Source: JBFHRE01 sp036745195 (GTDB lineage: Bacteria > Actinomycetota > Acidimicrobiia > Spongiisociales > ZC4RG35). From it: 14,483 bases of DNA. The notes beneath the pieces were generated by a model, which ran no database searches, had not been told where the DNA came from, and saw only the letters and a program-made list of their open reading frames with translations. A program made the position numbers and the translations under genes. The stretch spans positions 1-14,483 of the forward strand of contig DAIOGO010000066.1 in the NCBI GenBank assembly GCA_036745195.1, written 5' to 3'. This document shows positions 1 through 7,385 of this stretch, one piece after another (the first letter of the stretch is position 1; each line of letters starts with the position of its first letter).

Positions 1-373
1 GGAGGGCCGCCACCTGACCGGGAGCGGCGCCCGCCACCGCGGCAGCCGGGGCGTCCAGATCGAGGGCGACCTCGGAGATGGTCCCCACGATCGGCGCCGG
101 CATGGCGGCGGCCGGATTGTCGGGCCAGATCTCGCCCTCGACGCCGATCACCACCAACACCTCGCCGACCTCCACGATCTCGCCTTCCGCCCCGCCATGG
201 AACAACACCACTCCGGCGTAGGGGCTGGGGATCTCGACGATGGCCTTGTCGGTCTCGACCTCGACCACCGGTTGGTCCATCGCAACCGATCCGCCCACCG
301 GGATCAGCCATCGAACGATCTCCGCTTCGGCCAACCCCTCACCGATATCGGGCAACCTGAATACCTGGGCCAT
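1..373 (-). CDS. Dihydrolipoamide acyltransferase (E2), N-terminal lipoyl domain, partial
   Basis: This is the acyl-transferring core subunit of a 2-oxoacid dehydrogenase complex; only the first 124 codons are in the window and the gene continues past the left edge. It begins MAQVFRLPDIGEGLAEAEIV, the classic start of a biotinyl/lipoyl domain. The lipoyl-lysine motif ETDKA follows, with the modified lysine at residue 43. Residues after about 80 are Ala/Pro-rich, like the flexible linker of E2 proteins. The ATG lies 32 nt after the E1 beta stop and is preceded by purine-rich GAGGAG and GAGGGG runs that could serve as ribosome binding sites, as expected inside an operon. The missing catalytic domain would decide whether the substrate is pyruvate or branched-chain oxoacids, so I give no symbol. 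Confidence 0.93.
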   Translation of the reverse strand, partial: MAQVFRLPDIGEGLAEAEIVRWLIPVGGSVAMDQPVVEVETDKAIVEIPSPYAGVVLFHGGAEGEIVEVGEVLVVIGVEGEIWPDNPAAAMPAPIVGTISEVALDLDAPAAAVAGAAPGQVAAL

Positions 374-405
374 GACCCCTCACACTCCTCTGCCGGCCGG
401 CATCG

Positions 406-1383
406 TCAAACCTCCAGAGTCCGCTCGACTGCGTGCATCACCCGTTCCACCGAGGGCAGGTACAGGTGCTCGCCCCGCTTCAGGGGGAAAACGGTATCCC
501 ACCCGGTGACCCGCTGGATCGGAGCCTGGAGTTGGTAGAGGGCCCGCTCCTGGATCGACGCCACGATCTCGGCGGCGAACCCGGCGGTGCGGGGGGCCTC
601 GGTCACCACCACCGCCCTCCCGGTTTTGGAAACGGACTCGACCAGGGTCTCGACATCGAGCGGAACGAGGGTGCGCAGATCGATCACCTCGGCCGAAACT
701 CCCTCGGCGGCGAGCCGCTCGGCCGCCTCCCTGGTCTCCTTCATCATCGCCCCGTAGGAGATGAGGGTGACATCGGTGCCCGACCGCTCGACCTTGGCCT
801 CACCGATCGGGGTCAGGTAGAGACCCTCGTCCACCTCTTCCTTGACGGCCCGATACAGCCGGATCGGTTCGAGGAAGATGACCGGGTCAGGATCCTCGAT
901 GGCGGCCAGCAGCAGTCCTTTGGCGTCGGAGGGCCGGGAGGGGACGACCACTTTCAGCCCGGGGGTGTGGGCGTAGATCGCCTCGGCCGATTCGGAATGG
1001 TGTTCGGCGGCGCCGATCCCGCCCCCGTAGGGGATCCGGATCACCAGCGGCGCCACGAATCGACCCCGCGACCGATGCCGGATGCGGGCGATGTGGTTGA
1101 TGACCTGGTCGAAGGCGGGGTAGGAGAACCCCATGAACTGCATCTCCAGCACCGGGCGCATCCCGCCGACTGCCAGCCCGAATCCGACCCCGGCGATGCC
1201 CGACTCGGCCACCGGGGTGTCGATGACCCGGTCCTCGCCGTACTTGGCGATCAACCCGTCGGTGATCCGGAAGACCCCGCCGGTTCGGCCGACGTCCTCT
1301 CCCATCACCAACACGTCCCGCCACTCCCCCAGCGCCAGGTCGAGCGCCTGGTTGAGGGCCTGGGCGATGGTGAGCGAGGTCAT
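406..1383 (-). CDS. pdhB: 2-oxoacid dehydrogenase E1 component, beta subunit (pyruvate or branched-chain type)
   Basis: This is the beta subunit of the alpha2beta2 thiamine-diphosphate E1 enzyme, which decarboxylates a 2-oxoacid and passes the acyl group to the E2 lipoyl arm. At 325 residues it is the usual length. It shows VMGEDVG (27-33) and DTPVAESGIAG (55-65); the glutamate at residue 60 is the conserved residue that activates the cofactor. It also has the GFSYPAFDQ segment and a C-terminal transketolase-like domain with DLRTLVPLD and VVTEAP. The ATG overlaps the E1 alpha stop by four bases (ATGA, 1380-1383), which indicates translational coupling. The pdh symbol is the common default; pyruvate and branched-chain oxoacid types cannot be separated by eye. 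Confidence 0.95.
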   Translation of the reverse strand: MTSLTIAQALNQALDLALGEWRDVLVMGEDVGRTGGVFRITDGLIAKYGEDRVIDTPVAESGIAGVGFGLAVGGMRPVLEMQFMGFSYPAFDQVINHIARIRHRSRGRFVAPLVIRIPYGGGIGAAEHHSESAEAIYAHTPGLKVVVPSRPSDAKGLLLAAIEDPDPVIFLEPIRLYRAVKEEVDEGLYLTPIGEAKVERSGTDVTLISYGAMMKETREAAERLAAEGVSAEVIDLRTLVPLDVETLVESVSKTGRAVVVTEAPRTAGFAAEIVASIQERALYQLQAPIQRVTGWDTVFPLKRGEHLYLPSVERVMHAVERTLEV

Positions 1384-2405
1384 GAGGACTCCTCCGCCTG
1401 GCGCTTCTGTTCCGCCAGGTGGTGCGGCACCTCGGCGAACATGTAGCCGAAGACGTCGTCGGTGGTGATGGCGGACAGACCTTCAGCCAGCGACACCGCC
1501 CGCTCGATCTCGCGGGTGGCGCGCTCCTCGACGTCGGTCTGGGTGCGCTCCTCCCACCGACCCCACTCGGACAGATACACGCGGACCCGTTCGATCGGGT
1601 CGCGCCCCGACCAGTCTGCCGCCTCACCCGAATCCCGATAACGACCGGGGTCGTCGGCGGTGGTGTGGGGACCGACCCGGTAGGTCACCGCCTCGATGAG
1701 GGTGGGACCACCTCCTGCCCTCGCCCTGTCCACCGCCTCTTTGGTGGCCTGATACACCGCCATGAGATCGTTGCCATCCACCTGCACCCCGGGCATGCCG
1801 TAGGCGACCGCCTTCTGGGCGATCGTCTCGGAGGCGGTCTGGGATGAACGCGGCATCGAGATCGCCCATCCGTTGTTCTGGCAGAAGAAGACACAACCCA
1901 CCCCGAACACGGCGGCGAAGTTCATCGCCTCGTGGAAGTCGCCTTCGGAGGTGGCACCGTCGCCGAAGTAGGTGAGGGCGATCCGACCCGAGCCGTGGAT
2001 CTTCTCGGCCCACGCCAACCCGACCGCGTGGACCATGTGCCCGCCCACCGTGATCGACGGTGGCATGACGTTGACGTGCTCGGGCGGGCGCCCACCCCGT
2101 TCGTCCCCGGTCCGTCCGGCGAACAACAACTCCATCGGATAACCCTGCATCCACATGGCGGCGGCATCGCGATAGGTGCCTACCACCCAGTCGTCGGGTT
2201 CGAGGGCGGCGGCGCTGCCCACCTGGGCCGCCTCCTGTCCCTCGAAGGGGGCGTAGGTGGCCAGTCGCCCCTGTTTCTGGAGGGCGGTCGACTTGCGGTC
2301 GTAGGTCCGGGCAAAGACCATCGCCTTGTAGAGACGGAGGGTGATGTCCAGGTCGAAGGGGGCTTCGCCGGCGAGGTCACCGGACGGGGTGAGAATCTGA
2401 CGCAC
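1380..2405 (-). CDS. pdhA: 2-oxoacid dehydrogenase E1 component, alpha subunit (pyruvate or branched-chain type)
   Basis: This 341-residue protein is the thiamine-diphosphate-binding subunit of the E1 decarboxylase. The cofactor motif runs from GDG at 148-150 to NN at 177-178 (YFGDGATSEGDFHEAMNF, then FFCQNN). GPHTTADDPGRYR (245-257) is the phosphorylation-loop region typical of this family, and its wording resembles Gram-positive pyruvate dehydrogenases. The start is a GTG at 2403-2405. No Shine-Dalgarno sequence is visible, but a TAGCCT hexamer lies 7 nt upstream, in the 21-nt gap after ftsK, so the operon probably has its own leaderless promoter. The next gene, E1 beta, overlaps its stop by four bases. 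Substrate assignment is inferred. Confidence 0.95.
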   Translation of the reverse strand: MRQILTPSGDLAGEAPFDLDITLRLYKAMVFARTYDRKSTALQKQGRLATYAPFEGQEAAQVGSAAALEPDDWVVGTYRDAAAMWMQGYPMELLFAGRTGDERGGRPPEHVNVMPPSITVGGHMVHAVGLAWAEKIHGSGRIALTYFGDGATSEGDFHEAMNFAAVFGVGCVFFCQNNGWAISMPRSSQTASETIAQKAVAYGMPGVQVDGNDLMAVYQATKEAVDRARAGGGPTLIEAVTYRVGPHTTADDPGRYRDSGEAADWSGRDPIERVRVYLSEWGRWEERTQTDVEERATREIERAVSLAEGLSAITTDDVFGYMFAEVPHHLAEQKRQAEESS

Positions 2406-2412
2406 GGGCCGG

Positions 2413-2418
2413 AGGCTA
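2413..2418 (-). promoter_or_regulatory. -10-like hexamer of the E1/E2 operon
   Basis: TAGCCT on the minus strand ends 7 nt before the GTG of E1 alpha, in the short gap between ftsK and the operon. This spacing would place the transcript start at or next to the start codon. No convincing -35 was found. The evidence is the same spacing seen at other unit starts in the window. Confidence 0.4.
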
Positions 2419-2426
2419 GTGGGCGC

Positions 2427-4715
2427 TCACACCTCGGCGGACGAGGCGTCCAGCAGCAGTTCGAGTTCCTCCACGGTCATCAGCACTTCCCGCGCCTTGG
2501 AGCCCTGGGATGGTCCGACCACCCCCCGGTTCTCGAGGATGTCCATCACCCGGCCGGCCCGGGCGAACCCGATCCGCAGCTTGCGCTGGAGCATCGACGT
2601 CGAGCCGAGTTGAGAGCGCACGATGAGTTCCATCGCCTGGCGGACGACCATCTCCTCTTCGTCGTCCTCGGTCTCGAGGGCGGTCTGGGTGGCCACCACG
2701 TCGATCACGGCCTGGTCCTCGTATTTGACTTCGCGCTGGGCCTTGACCCAGTCGACGACGGCGTGGATCTCCTCCTCCCGCACCCACGAACCCTGGATCC
2801 GCTGCGGACGCGGCTCTTTGGCGGTGATCACCAGCATGTCGCCCATTCCCACCAGTTTGTCGGCGCCGGCGGTGTCGATGATGACCCGGCTGTCGGTCTG
2901 CGAGGCCACGCTGAACGCAAGCCGCGACGGGATGTTGGCCTTGATCACCCCGGTGATGACGTTGACCGACGGACGCTGGGTGGCCAACACCAGGTGGATG
3001 CCGACCGCCCGGGCCATCTGGGCGATTCGGACGATCGAGTCCTCCACCTCCCGGCCCGACACCATCATCAGATCGTTCAACTCGTCGACGATGATCACGA
3101 TGTAGGGGAACCGATCGAACCCCTCGGGGTCGAGACCTCCCGCCTCCAGCTTCTCGCGATATCCGCCGATGTCGCGCACCTTGGCGTCGGCGAGCAGGTC
3201 GTAACGCCGGTCCATCTCGGCCACCGCCCACTTCAGCGTCTCGTTCGCCTTCTTGGGATTGGTGATGACCCGGGTGAGCAGGTGGGGCACCCCGTTGTAC
3301 TGGCCGAGCTCGACCCGCTTGGGGTCGACCATGATCAGCCGCACGTCGTCGGGGGTCGTCCGCATCAACAGTGACGTCACGATCGAGTTGATGCACGAGC
3401 TCTTCCCTGCCCCGGTGGCGCCGGCGATGAGGACGTGGGGCAGTTCGCTCAGGTTCAACAACTTGGCCCGCCCATTGATGTCCATCCCCAGACCAACCGT
3501 CAACGGATGGGTCTCCTTGGCCGCCTCCGAGCTGCGGAGGATGTCGCCCAGACTGACCAGGCGCCGCTTCTTGTTGGGGACTTCGACGCCGATGGCGCTC
3601 TTGCCGGGGATGGGAACCAGCAACCGGACATCGGGGGTGGCGAGGGCGTAGGCGATGTCGTGGCTCAGGTTCGAGATCCGGTTGACCTTGACCCCGGGAG
3701 CCAGTTCCACCTCGTAACGGGTGACGGTCGGACCGGGGACGATGGCGCTGAGGGTGGCGTCCACCCCGTGCTGGCGCAGCGTCTCGGAGAGCTCGGCCGC
3801 GGTCTGCTCCAGGCTCCGGCGATTGGTCTCCTCCCCTCCCCCGATGCCGAGGATGTCGAGCGGCGGCAGGTGGTAGCCGGCGCCGGTCGGCAGCGGGGGA
3901 ACCGTCACCACCGGTTTGGCCGGTTTGGGACGGGGAGCCTTGGCCGGTTTGTCCGCCTTGGCAGGCTGAGCGGGTTTCAACGCCGCGTGGCGGGCACGAG
4001 ACGCCCGATCGGCTGGAGCCGGCCGGGTCGCCTCCCGGCCGGTGGGGGTGCGGGCGCTGCGGGCCATCGCCCGCATGCCCTTGAAGATCTCTCCGGCCGC
4101 AACCACGAGTTCTCGGGCCGAGGCCCGGGTGATCACCATCAGGCCGGCGCAGATCACCGCCGCCAGGACCACGAACGCTCCCCAGGTTCCCAGCATGCGC
4201 CGGAGCGGGAAGGCGAGCAACGAACCGACCGCTCCCCCGCGTTGTTTGATCAACTCGATGTTCCCGGCCAGGTACACCGCGCCGGTGAGCAGATGAAACA
4301 GGGCGAGCGATCCGATGAAGACAGCCAGTGAGCCCGACGCCAGCCGGCCCGGCCCGTCGGAGCGCCGCCCCAGGGCGGTCACCAGACCCACCCCCACCAG
4401 CAGCGGGGGGAGGGCGAAGGCCCACAAACCGAACAGCAGGCGCAGACCGGAGTCGAGGAATTCGCCGACCGGTCCTGCCTGGCCGAAGAAGGCGAGGACG
4501 AGGATGATGGCGACGACCACCATGATCAGGCCCCAGACGTCGTCGGCCTGGCGCCCGATGCGCTCTCTCAGGAAGTCCCGCACCCCGGCCAGCGTGCCGA
4601 TCGGCGAGATCTTGGCCCGGGTGGCCGTCCGTGAACGGGAGCCACTCGGTTTCTTCTTGTTCGACACCCGCGTCCGCCCGTTTTGCCCACGGCGGGCCGG
4701 TGTCTTTGTCGGCAT
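2427..4715 (-). CDS. ftsK: FtsK/SpoIIIE DNA translocase
   Basis: FtsK is a septal, membrane-anchored, hexameric ATP-driven DNA pump that moves sister chromosomes apart and supports dimer resolution during division. Counted from the ATG at 4715 it has 762 residues. Order: a basic start; four hydrophobic helices at about 61-78, 91-114, 126-148 and 177-195; an Ala/Pro/Lys-rich linker to about 277; then the motor. The motor has Walker A GATGAGKS (432-439), Walker B IVIIVDE (539-545) and ATQRPS (578-583). The C-terminal winged-helix gamma domain that reads polar DNA motifs includes STSMLQRKLRIGFARAGR. I chose ATG 4715 over an upstream in-frame TTG (4754) because TACCGT lies 9 nt before it and the earlier residues are unlike the family. 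It follows RNase J after 73 nt. Confidence 0.96.
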   Translation of the reverse strand: MPTKTPARRGQNGRTRVSNKKKPSGSRSRTATRAKISPIGTLAGVRDFLRERIGRQADDVWGLIMVVVAIILVLAFFGQAGPVGEFLDSGLRLLFGLWAFALPPLLVGVGLVTALGRRSDGPGRLASGSLAVFIGSLALFHLLTGAVYLAGNIELIKQRGGAVGSLLAFPLRRMLGTWGAFVVLAAVICAGLMVITRASARELVVAAGEIFKGMRAMARSARTPTGREATRPAPADRASRARHAALKPAQPAKADKPAKAPRPKPAKPVVTVPPLPTGAGYHLPPLDILGIGGGEETNRRSLEQTAAELSETLRQHGVDATLSAIVPGPTVTRYEVELAPGVKVNRISNLSHDIAYALATPDVRLLVPIPGKSAIGVEVPNKKRRLVSLGDILRSSEAAKETHPLTVGLGMDINGRAKLLNLSELPHVLIAGATGAGKSSCINSIVTSLLMRTTPDDVRLIMVDPKRVELGQYNGVPHLLTRVITNPKKANETLKWAVAEMDRRYDLLADAKVRDIGGYREKLEAGGLDPEGFDRFPYIVIIVDELNDLMMVSGREVEDSIVRIAQMARAVGIHLVLATQRPSVNVITGVIKANIPSRLAFSVASQTDSRVIIDTAGADKLVGMGDMLVITAKEPRPQRIQGSWVREEEIHAVVDWVKAQREVKYEDQAVIDVVATQTALETEDDEEEMVVRQAMELIVRSQLGSTSMLQRKLRIGFARAGRVMDILENRGVVGPSQGSKAREVLMTVEELELLLDASSAEV

Positions 4716-4724
4716 GTAGGAGGG

Positions 4725-4730
4725 ACGGTA
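4725..4730 (-). promoter_or_regulatory. -10-like hexamer of ftsK
   Basis: TACCGT on the minus strand ends 9 nt before the ATG at 4715. It is preceded by GACCTGGGTG, similar to the sequences in front of the dapA and M16 peptidase hexamers. The bases just before the ATG are pyrimidine-rich (CCCTCC), so a Shine-Dalgarno site is absent and a nearly leaderless transcript is inferred. Confidence 0.45.
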
Positions 4731-4788
4731 CACCCAGGTCCGGCCAAGGATCAAGGACCAGAATCCTGGAGGCGTTCCCGGCTCTACC

Positions 4789-6426
4789 TCAGAGGTCGAG
4801 AATCACCGGGAGGATCACCGGCTTGCGCGAAGTCTCGGCCCGGATCACGGTGGCGGCGGCCTGCCGCACCACCTGTTGCATGGCGGCGTTGTCGTACCCG
4901 CCGTTGCCAGCCCGGTCCTGGACGGCCTTGCGAACCGCATCGGCCGCCTTGCCCAGCACCACGTCTGGCTCGTCCATCAACCCGTGGCTGTCGAGGCTGG
5001 GACCGAAGACGATTTCGCCCGACTGATGGTTCACCGCCACCGTCACCACCACCACCCCCTCGTCGGCCAGGTGACCGCGGTCGCGGAGGACCGCCCGCTT
5101 GACGTCGCCGAAGCTCGACCCGTCCAGGTAGACGTATCCGGCCTCGACGGCCCGGCGCTCGGTGCGGGTGACCGGCCCGTCGATGATCACCGCGTCCCCG
5201 TCCTCCAGCACATCGACCCACGGGACCCCCATCACCCTGGCCAGACCGGCGTGGGCGTGGAGGTGGCGGTATTCGCCGTGGATGGGCACGAAGGCCTTGG
5301 GGCGGACCACGTTCAGGAAGGTGAGCAACTCGTCGCGGTTGGCATGACCGGAGACGTGGACGTGGGCGTTGCGGCCGTGATAGACCTCGGCCCCGCGCCG
5401 GATCAACCGGCTGATCACCCGGCTGACCGCCGTCTCGTTGCCGGGGATCGGGGTGGCGGAGAGGAGGATCGTGTCGCCTTCGTCGAGCTTGACGAACTTG
5501 TGGCGGTTCTGGGCCATCAGCGACAGGGCGGCGAACGGCTCGCCCTGGCTCCCGGTGGTGATGAGCAGTTGCTTCTCGGGTGGCAGCTTTACCAGTTGTT
5601 CGATGTCGAGGACATCCTTGACAGGGATGTGCAGTTTCTTGAGTTCCCTGCCCACGTCGGTGTTGCGCTGCATCGAGCGGCCAAAGAAGGCGACCTTGCG
5701 GCCGGAGGCGACCCCGGCGTCGAAGATCTGCTGGACCCGGTGGAGGTGCGAGGAGAAGCAGGCGGCGATCACCCGGCCGGGAGCGTCTCGGATGATGTCT
5801 TTGATCGGGTCGGCCAGCGACCGCTCCGACGGCACGAACCCGGGATTCTCGGCGTTGGTCGAATCGGCCAGCAGCAACCTGACACCCTTCTTGCCGAGCC
5901 GGGCGAAGGCGGGGAGATCGGTCGGCACCCCGTCGATCGGGGTGGGGTCGAGTTTGAAGTCACCCGAATGGACGACGATCCCTTCGGGTGTGTCGAAGGC
6001 CACCGCGCAGGCGTCGGGAACCGAGTGGCTGACCGGGATCATCTGGAACCGGAACGGCCCGTGGTCGATCCACCGTTTGGGCTCGATCGGGCGCAATTCG
6101 ACGTCGACGCCCAACTCCTCGATGCGTCCCCGGGCGATTTCGAGGGCGAGCTTGGTGCCGTACACCGGGACGTTGATGTCGCGCAGGAAATAGCCCAGTG
6201 CGCCGAGGTGGTCTTCGTGGCCGTGGGTGATGAGGACGAAGTCGATGTCCCCTTTCCGTTCCACCAGCCAGCTCCAGTCGGGGAAGACGAGATCCACTCC
6301 GAGCATGTCCTCTTCCGGGAACATCAGTCCGACGTCGACCAGGCAGATCCGGCCCTCGATCTCGAAGGCGGCGCAGTTGCGGCCGATCTCACCGAGCCCA
6401 CCCAGGAAGGTGATGCGGACGCTCAT
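4789..6426 (-). CDS. rnj: Ribonuclease J
   Basis: This 545-residue metallo-beta-lactamase/beta-CASP nuclease matures and degrades RNA in the cytoplasm as a 5' exonuclease and endonuclease. It starts MSVRITFLGGLGEIGRNC. The zinc ligands are visible: HGHEDH (68-73), the histidine of PVSHSVPD (134) and the aspartate of HSGDFKLD (156). LLLADSTNAENPG and SSHLHRVQQ follow, then GSQGEP and HVSGHANRDEL of the beta-CASP and closing regions, and finally the C-terminal domain. The ATG overlaps the dapA stop by four bases (ATGA, 6423-6426), so it is very likely co-transcribed and coupled with dapA. The dapA-RNase J-ftsK order is also found in Mycobacterium and Streptomyces. In-frame codons upstream of this ATG lie within dapA and were rejected as a start. 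Confidence 0.96.
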   Translation of the reverse strand: MSVRITFLGGLGEIGRNCAAFEIEGRICLVDVGLMFPEEDMLGVDLVFPDWSWLVERKGDIDFVLITHGHEDHLGALGYFLRDINVPVYGTKLALEIARGRIEELGVDVELRPIEPKRWIDHGPFRFQMIPVSHSVPDACAVAFDTPEGIVVHSGDFKLDPTPIDGVPTDLPAFARLGKKGVRLLLADSTNAENPGFVPSERSLADPIKDIIRDAPGRVIAACFSSHLHRVQQIFDAGVASGRKVAFFGRSMQRNTDVGRELKKLHIPVKDVLDIEQLVKLPPEKQLLITTGSQGEPFAALSLMAQNRHKFVKLDEGDTILLSATPIPGNETAVSRVISRLIRRGAEVYHGRNAHVHVSGHANRDELLTFLNVVRPKAFVPIHGEYRHLHAHAGLARVMGVPWVDVLEDGDAVIIDGPVTRTERRAVEAGYVYLDGSSFGDVKRAVLRDRGHLADEGVVVVTVAVNHQSGEIVFGPSLDSHGLMDEPDVVLGKAADAVRKAVQDRAGNGGYDNAAMQQVVRQAAATVIRAETSRKPVILPVILDL

Positions 6427-7319
6427 CGGTTGCGCAACGCCGCCAGCGCCTCGGTGATGGCATCGACGGTCTTGGCGCTCGCCTCCACCACCGGGAGGCG
6501 AGGCGGGCCGACCGGTCCCCACAGCCGGGACAGGGCGGTGCGGATCGGGGCCGGGTTCGATTCGAGGAAACAGGCCCAGCACAACCCGAGCAGCGCCTGA
6601 TGGATCTGGCGGGCGGCTTCCAGCTCGTTGCGATTGGCGGCCTTCACCATCTCCGCCACCTCCGGCCCGGCCAGGTGGGAGATCACGGAAACGACCCCCA
6701 CCGCCCCCACCGCCATCATCGGGAGGGTGTAGGAGTCCTGTCCCGAATAGACGGCCAGCCCCGGGATCGCCCTGACCGTCTCCGAGGTGAAGTCGACGTC
6801 CATCACCGCATCCTTGGTGGCCACGATCCGGGGGTGATCGGCCAGGGTGGCGAGGGTGCGGATCTCGACCCGCCGTCCGGTGCGCCCGGGGATGTTGTAG
6901 AGCATCACCGGCTTGTCGGTGGTCTCGGCGATCGCCCGGAAGTGGGCGATCAGCCCGGACTGTTCGGGCTTGGAGTAGTAGGGGGTGACGGCCAGGATCC
7001 CGTCGACCCCGGCGGCGGTGGCGCGTTCGGTCATCTCCACCGACTCGCGGGTGTCATAGGTGGACGTGCCGGCGACGACCATGGCCTTGTCGCCGACCGC
7101 CTCCACCACCGCTTCGAAGAGGGCCACCTTCTCGTCGGCGCGGAGGGTGGGTGATTCGCCGGTGGTCCCTGCCAGCACCAGTCCATCGGAACCGGAGCTG
7201 ACGAGGTGTTGGGCGAGGCGAACGGCGGTGGCGATGTCGAGAGAGCCGTCGGCTCCGAACGGGGTCACCATGGCAGTGAGGACCTCGCCGAAGGGCCGTC
7301 GATCCAGAGAATGCTGCAT
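6423..7319 (-). CDS. dapA: 4-hydroxy-tetrahydrodipicolinate synthase
   Basis: DapA condenses pyruvate with aspartate semialdehyde, the first committed step of diaminopimelate and lysine synthesis in the cytosol. At 298 residues it is family length. It shows MVTPF, then GTTGES (51-56), PYYSKP (113-118), YNIPGRTG (141-148) with the catalytic tyrosine and the substrate-binding arginine, and the Schiff-base lysine in VATKDA (Lys169). The start is the ATG at 7319. An open frame extends far upstream, but those codons lie antisense to the divergent nuclease gene. TACCAT lies 9 nt before the ATG with no Shine-Dalgarno, suggesting a leaderless mRNA and therefore no room for a lysine riboswitch. It is the first gene of the unit with RNase J and lies 66 bp from the divergent beta-CASP gene. 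Confidence 0.97.
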   Translation of the reverse strand: MQHSLDRRPFGEVLTAMVTPFGADGSLDIATAVRLAQHLVSSGSDGLVLAGTTGESPTLRADEKVALFEAVVEAVGDKAMVVAGTSTYDTRESVEMTERATAAGVDGILAVTPYYSKPEQSGLIAHFRAIAETTDKPVMLYNIPGRTGRRVEIRTLATLADHPRIVATKDAVMDVDFTSETVRAIPGLAVYSGQDSYTLPMMAVGAVGVVSVISHLAGPEVAEMVKAANRNELEAARQIHQALLGLCWACFLESNPAPIRTALSRLWGPVGPPRLPVVEASAKTVDAITEALAALRNR

Positions 7320-7328
7320 GTCGGCCCG

Positions 7329-7334
7329 ATGGTA
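7329..7334 (-). promoter_or_regulatory. -10-like hexamer of dapA-rnj
   Basis: TACCAT on the minus strand, with an upstream G giving GTACCAT, ends 9 nt before the dapA ATG. An identical hexamer at an identical distance precedes the M16 peptidase gene, which heads the dapB unit. No -35 is evident; a palindrome lies one base further upstream. Confidence 0.5.
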
Positions 7335-7335
7335 C

Positions 7336-7349
7336 CGCACCCGGGTGCG
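7336..7349. promoter_or_regulatory. Perfect 14-bp palindrome between divergent dapA and beta-CASP promoters, candidate operator
   Basis: CGCACCCGGGTGCG equals its own reverse complement. It lies one base upstream of the dapA -10-like hexamer and 24 bases from the -10-like hexamer of the divergent gene, where a repressor or activator could affect both. A similar palindrome occupies the same place at the M16/DUF4230 divergent promoter. Binding is inferred; no regulator is encoded nearby. Confidence 0.4.
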
Positions 7350-7373
7350 ACCCCGACCGATGCTCGTACCCCC

Positions 7374-7379
7374 TACGAT
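7374..7379 (+). promoter_or_regulatory. -10-like hexamer of the beta-CASP nuclease gene
   Basis: TACGAT ends 6 nt before the ATG at 7386, so transcription would start on the A of the start codon. No Shine-Dalgarno is present in the intervening bases (GCCGCC). Confidence 0.5.
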
Positions 7380-7385
7380 GCCGCC

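Noticed and set aside
2965..3100. Asn in FtsK Walker B region (VDELNDLMM) in place of the more familiar Ala
   Set aside because: The catalytic Asp-Glu pair is intact and variation at this position is tolerated in the family, so I do not treat it as abnormal.
1932..3374. Long plus-strand open frame of 480 codons opposite E1 alpha and ftsK
   Set aside because: It is His/Asp/Gly/Val-rich without any recognisable motif and lies antisense to two clearly conserved genes; long antisense frames are expected at this GC content.
2416..4425. Minus-strand open frame of 669 codons overlapping ftsK in another frame
   Set aside because: Arg/Gly/Pro-rich out-of-frame reading of ftsK, whose real frame has Walker motifs and the gamma domain.
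4716..4754. Upstream TTG start for FtsK at 4754
   Set aside because: It would place the -10-like TACCGT inside the coding region, has no ribosome site, and adds residues not expected in the family.
4876..6600. Plus-strand open frame of 574 codons opposite RNase J
   Set aside because: Shadow of the RNase J gene; composition is His/Asp/Arg-rich with no domain.
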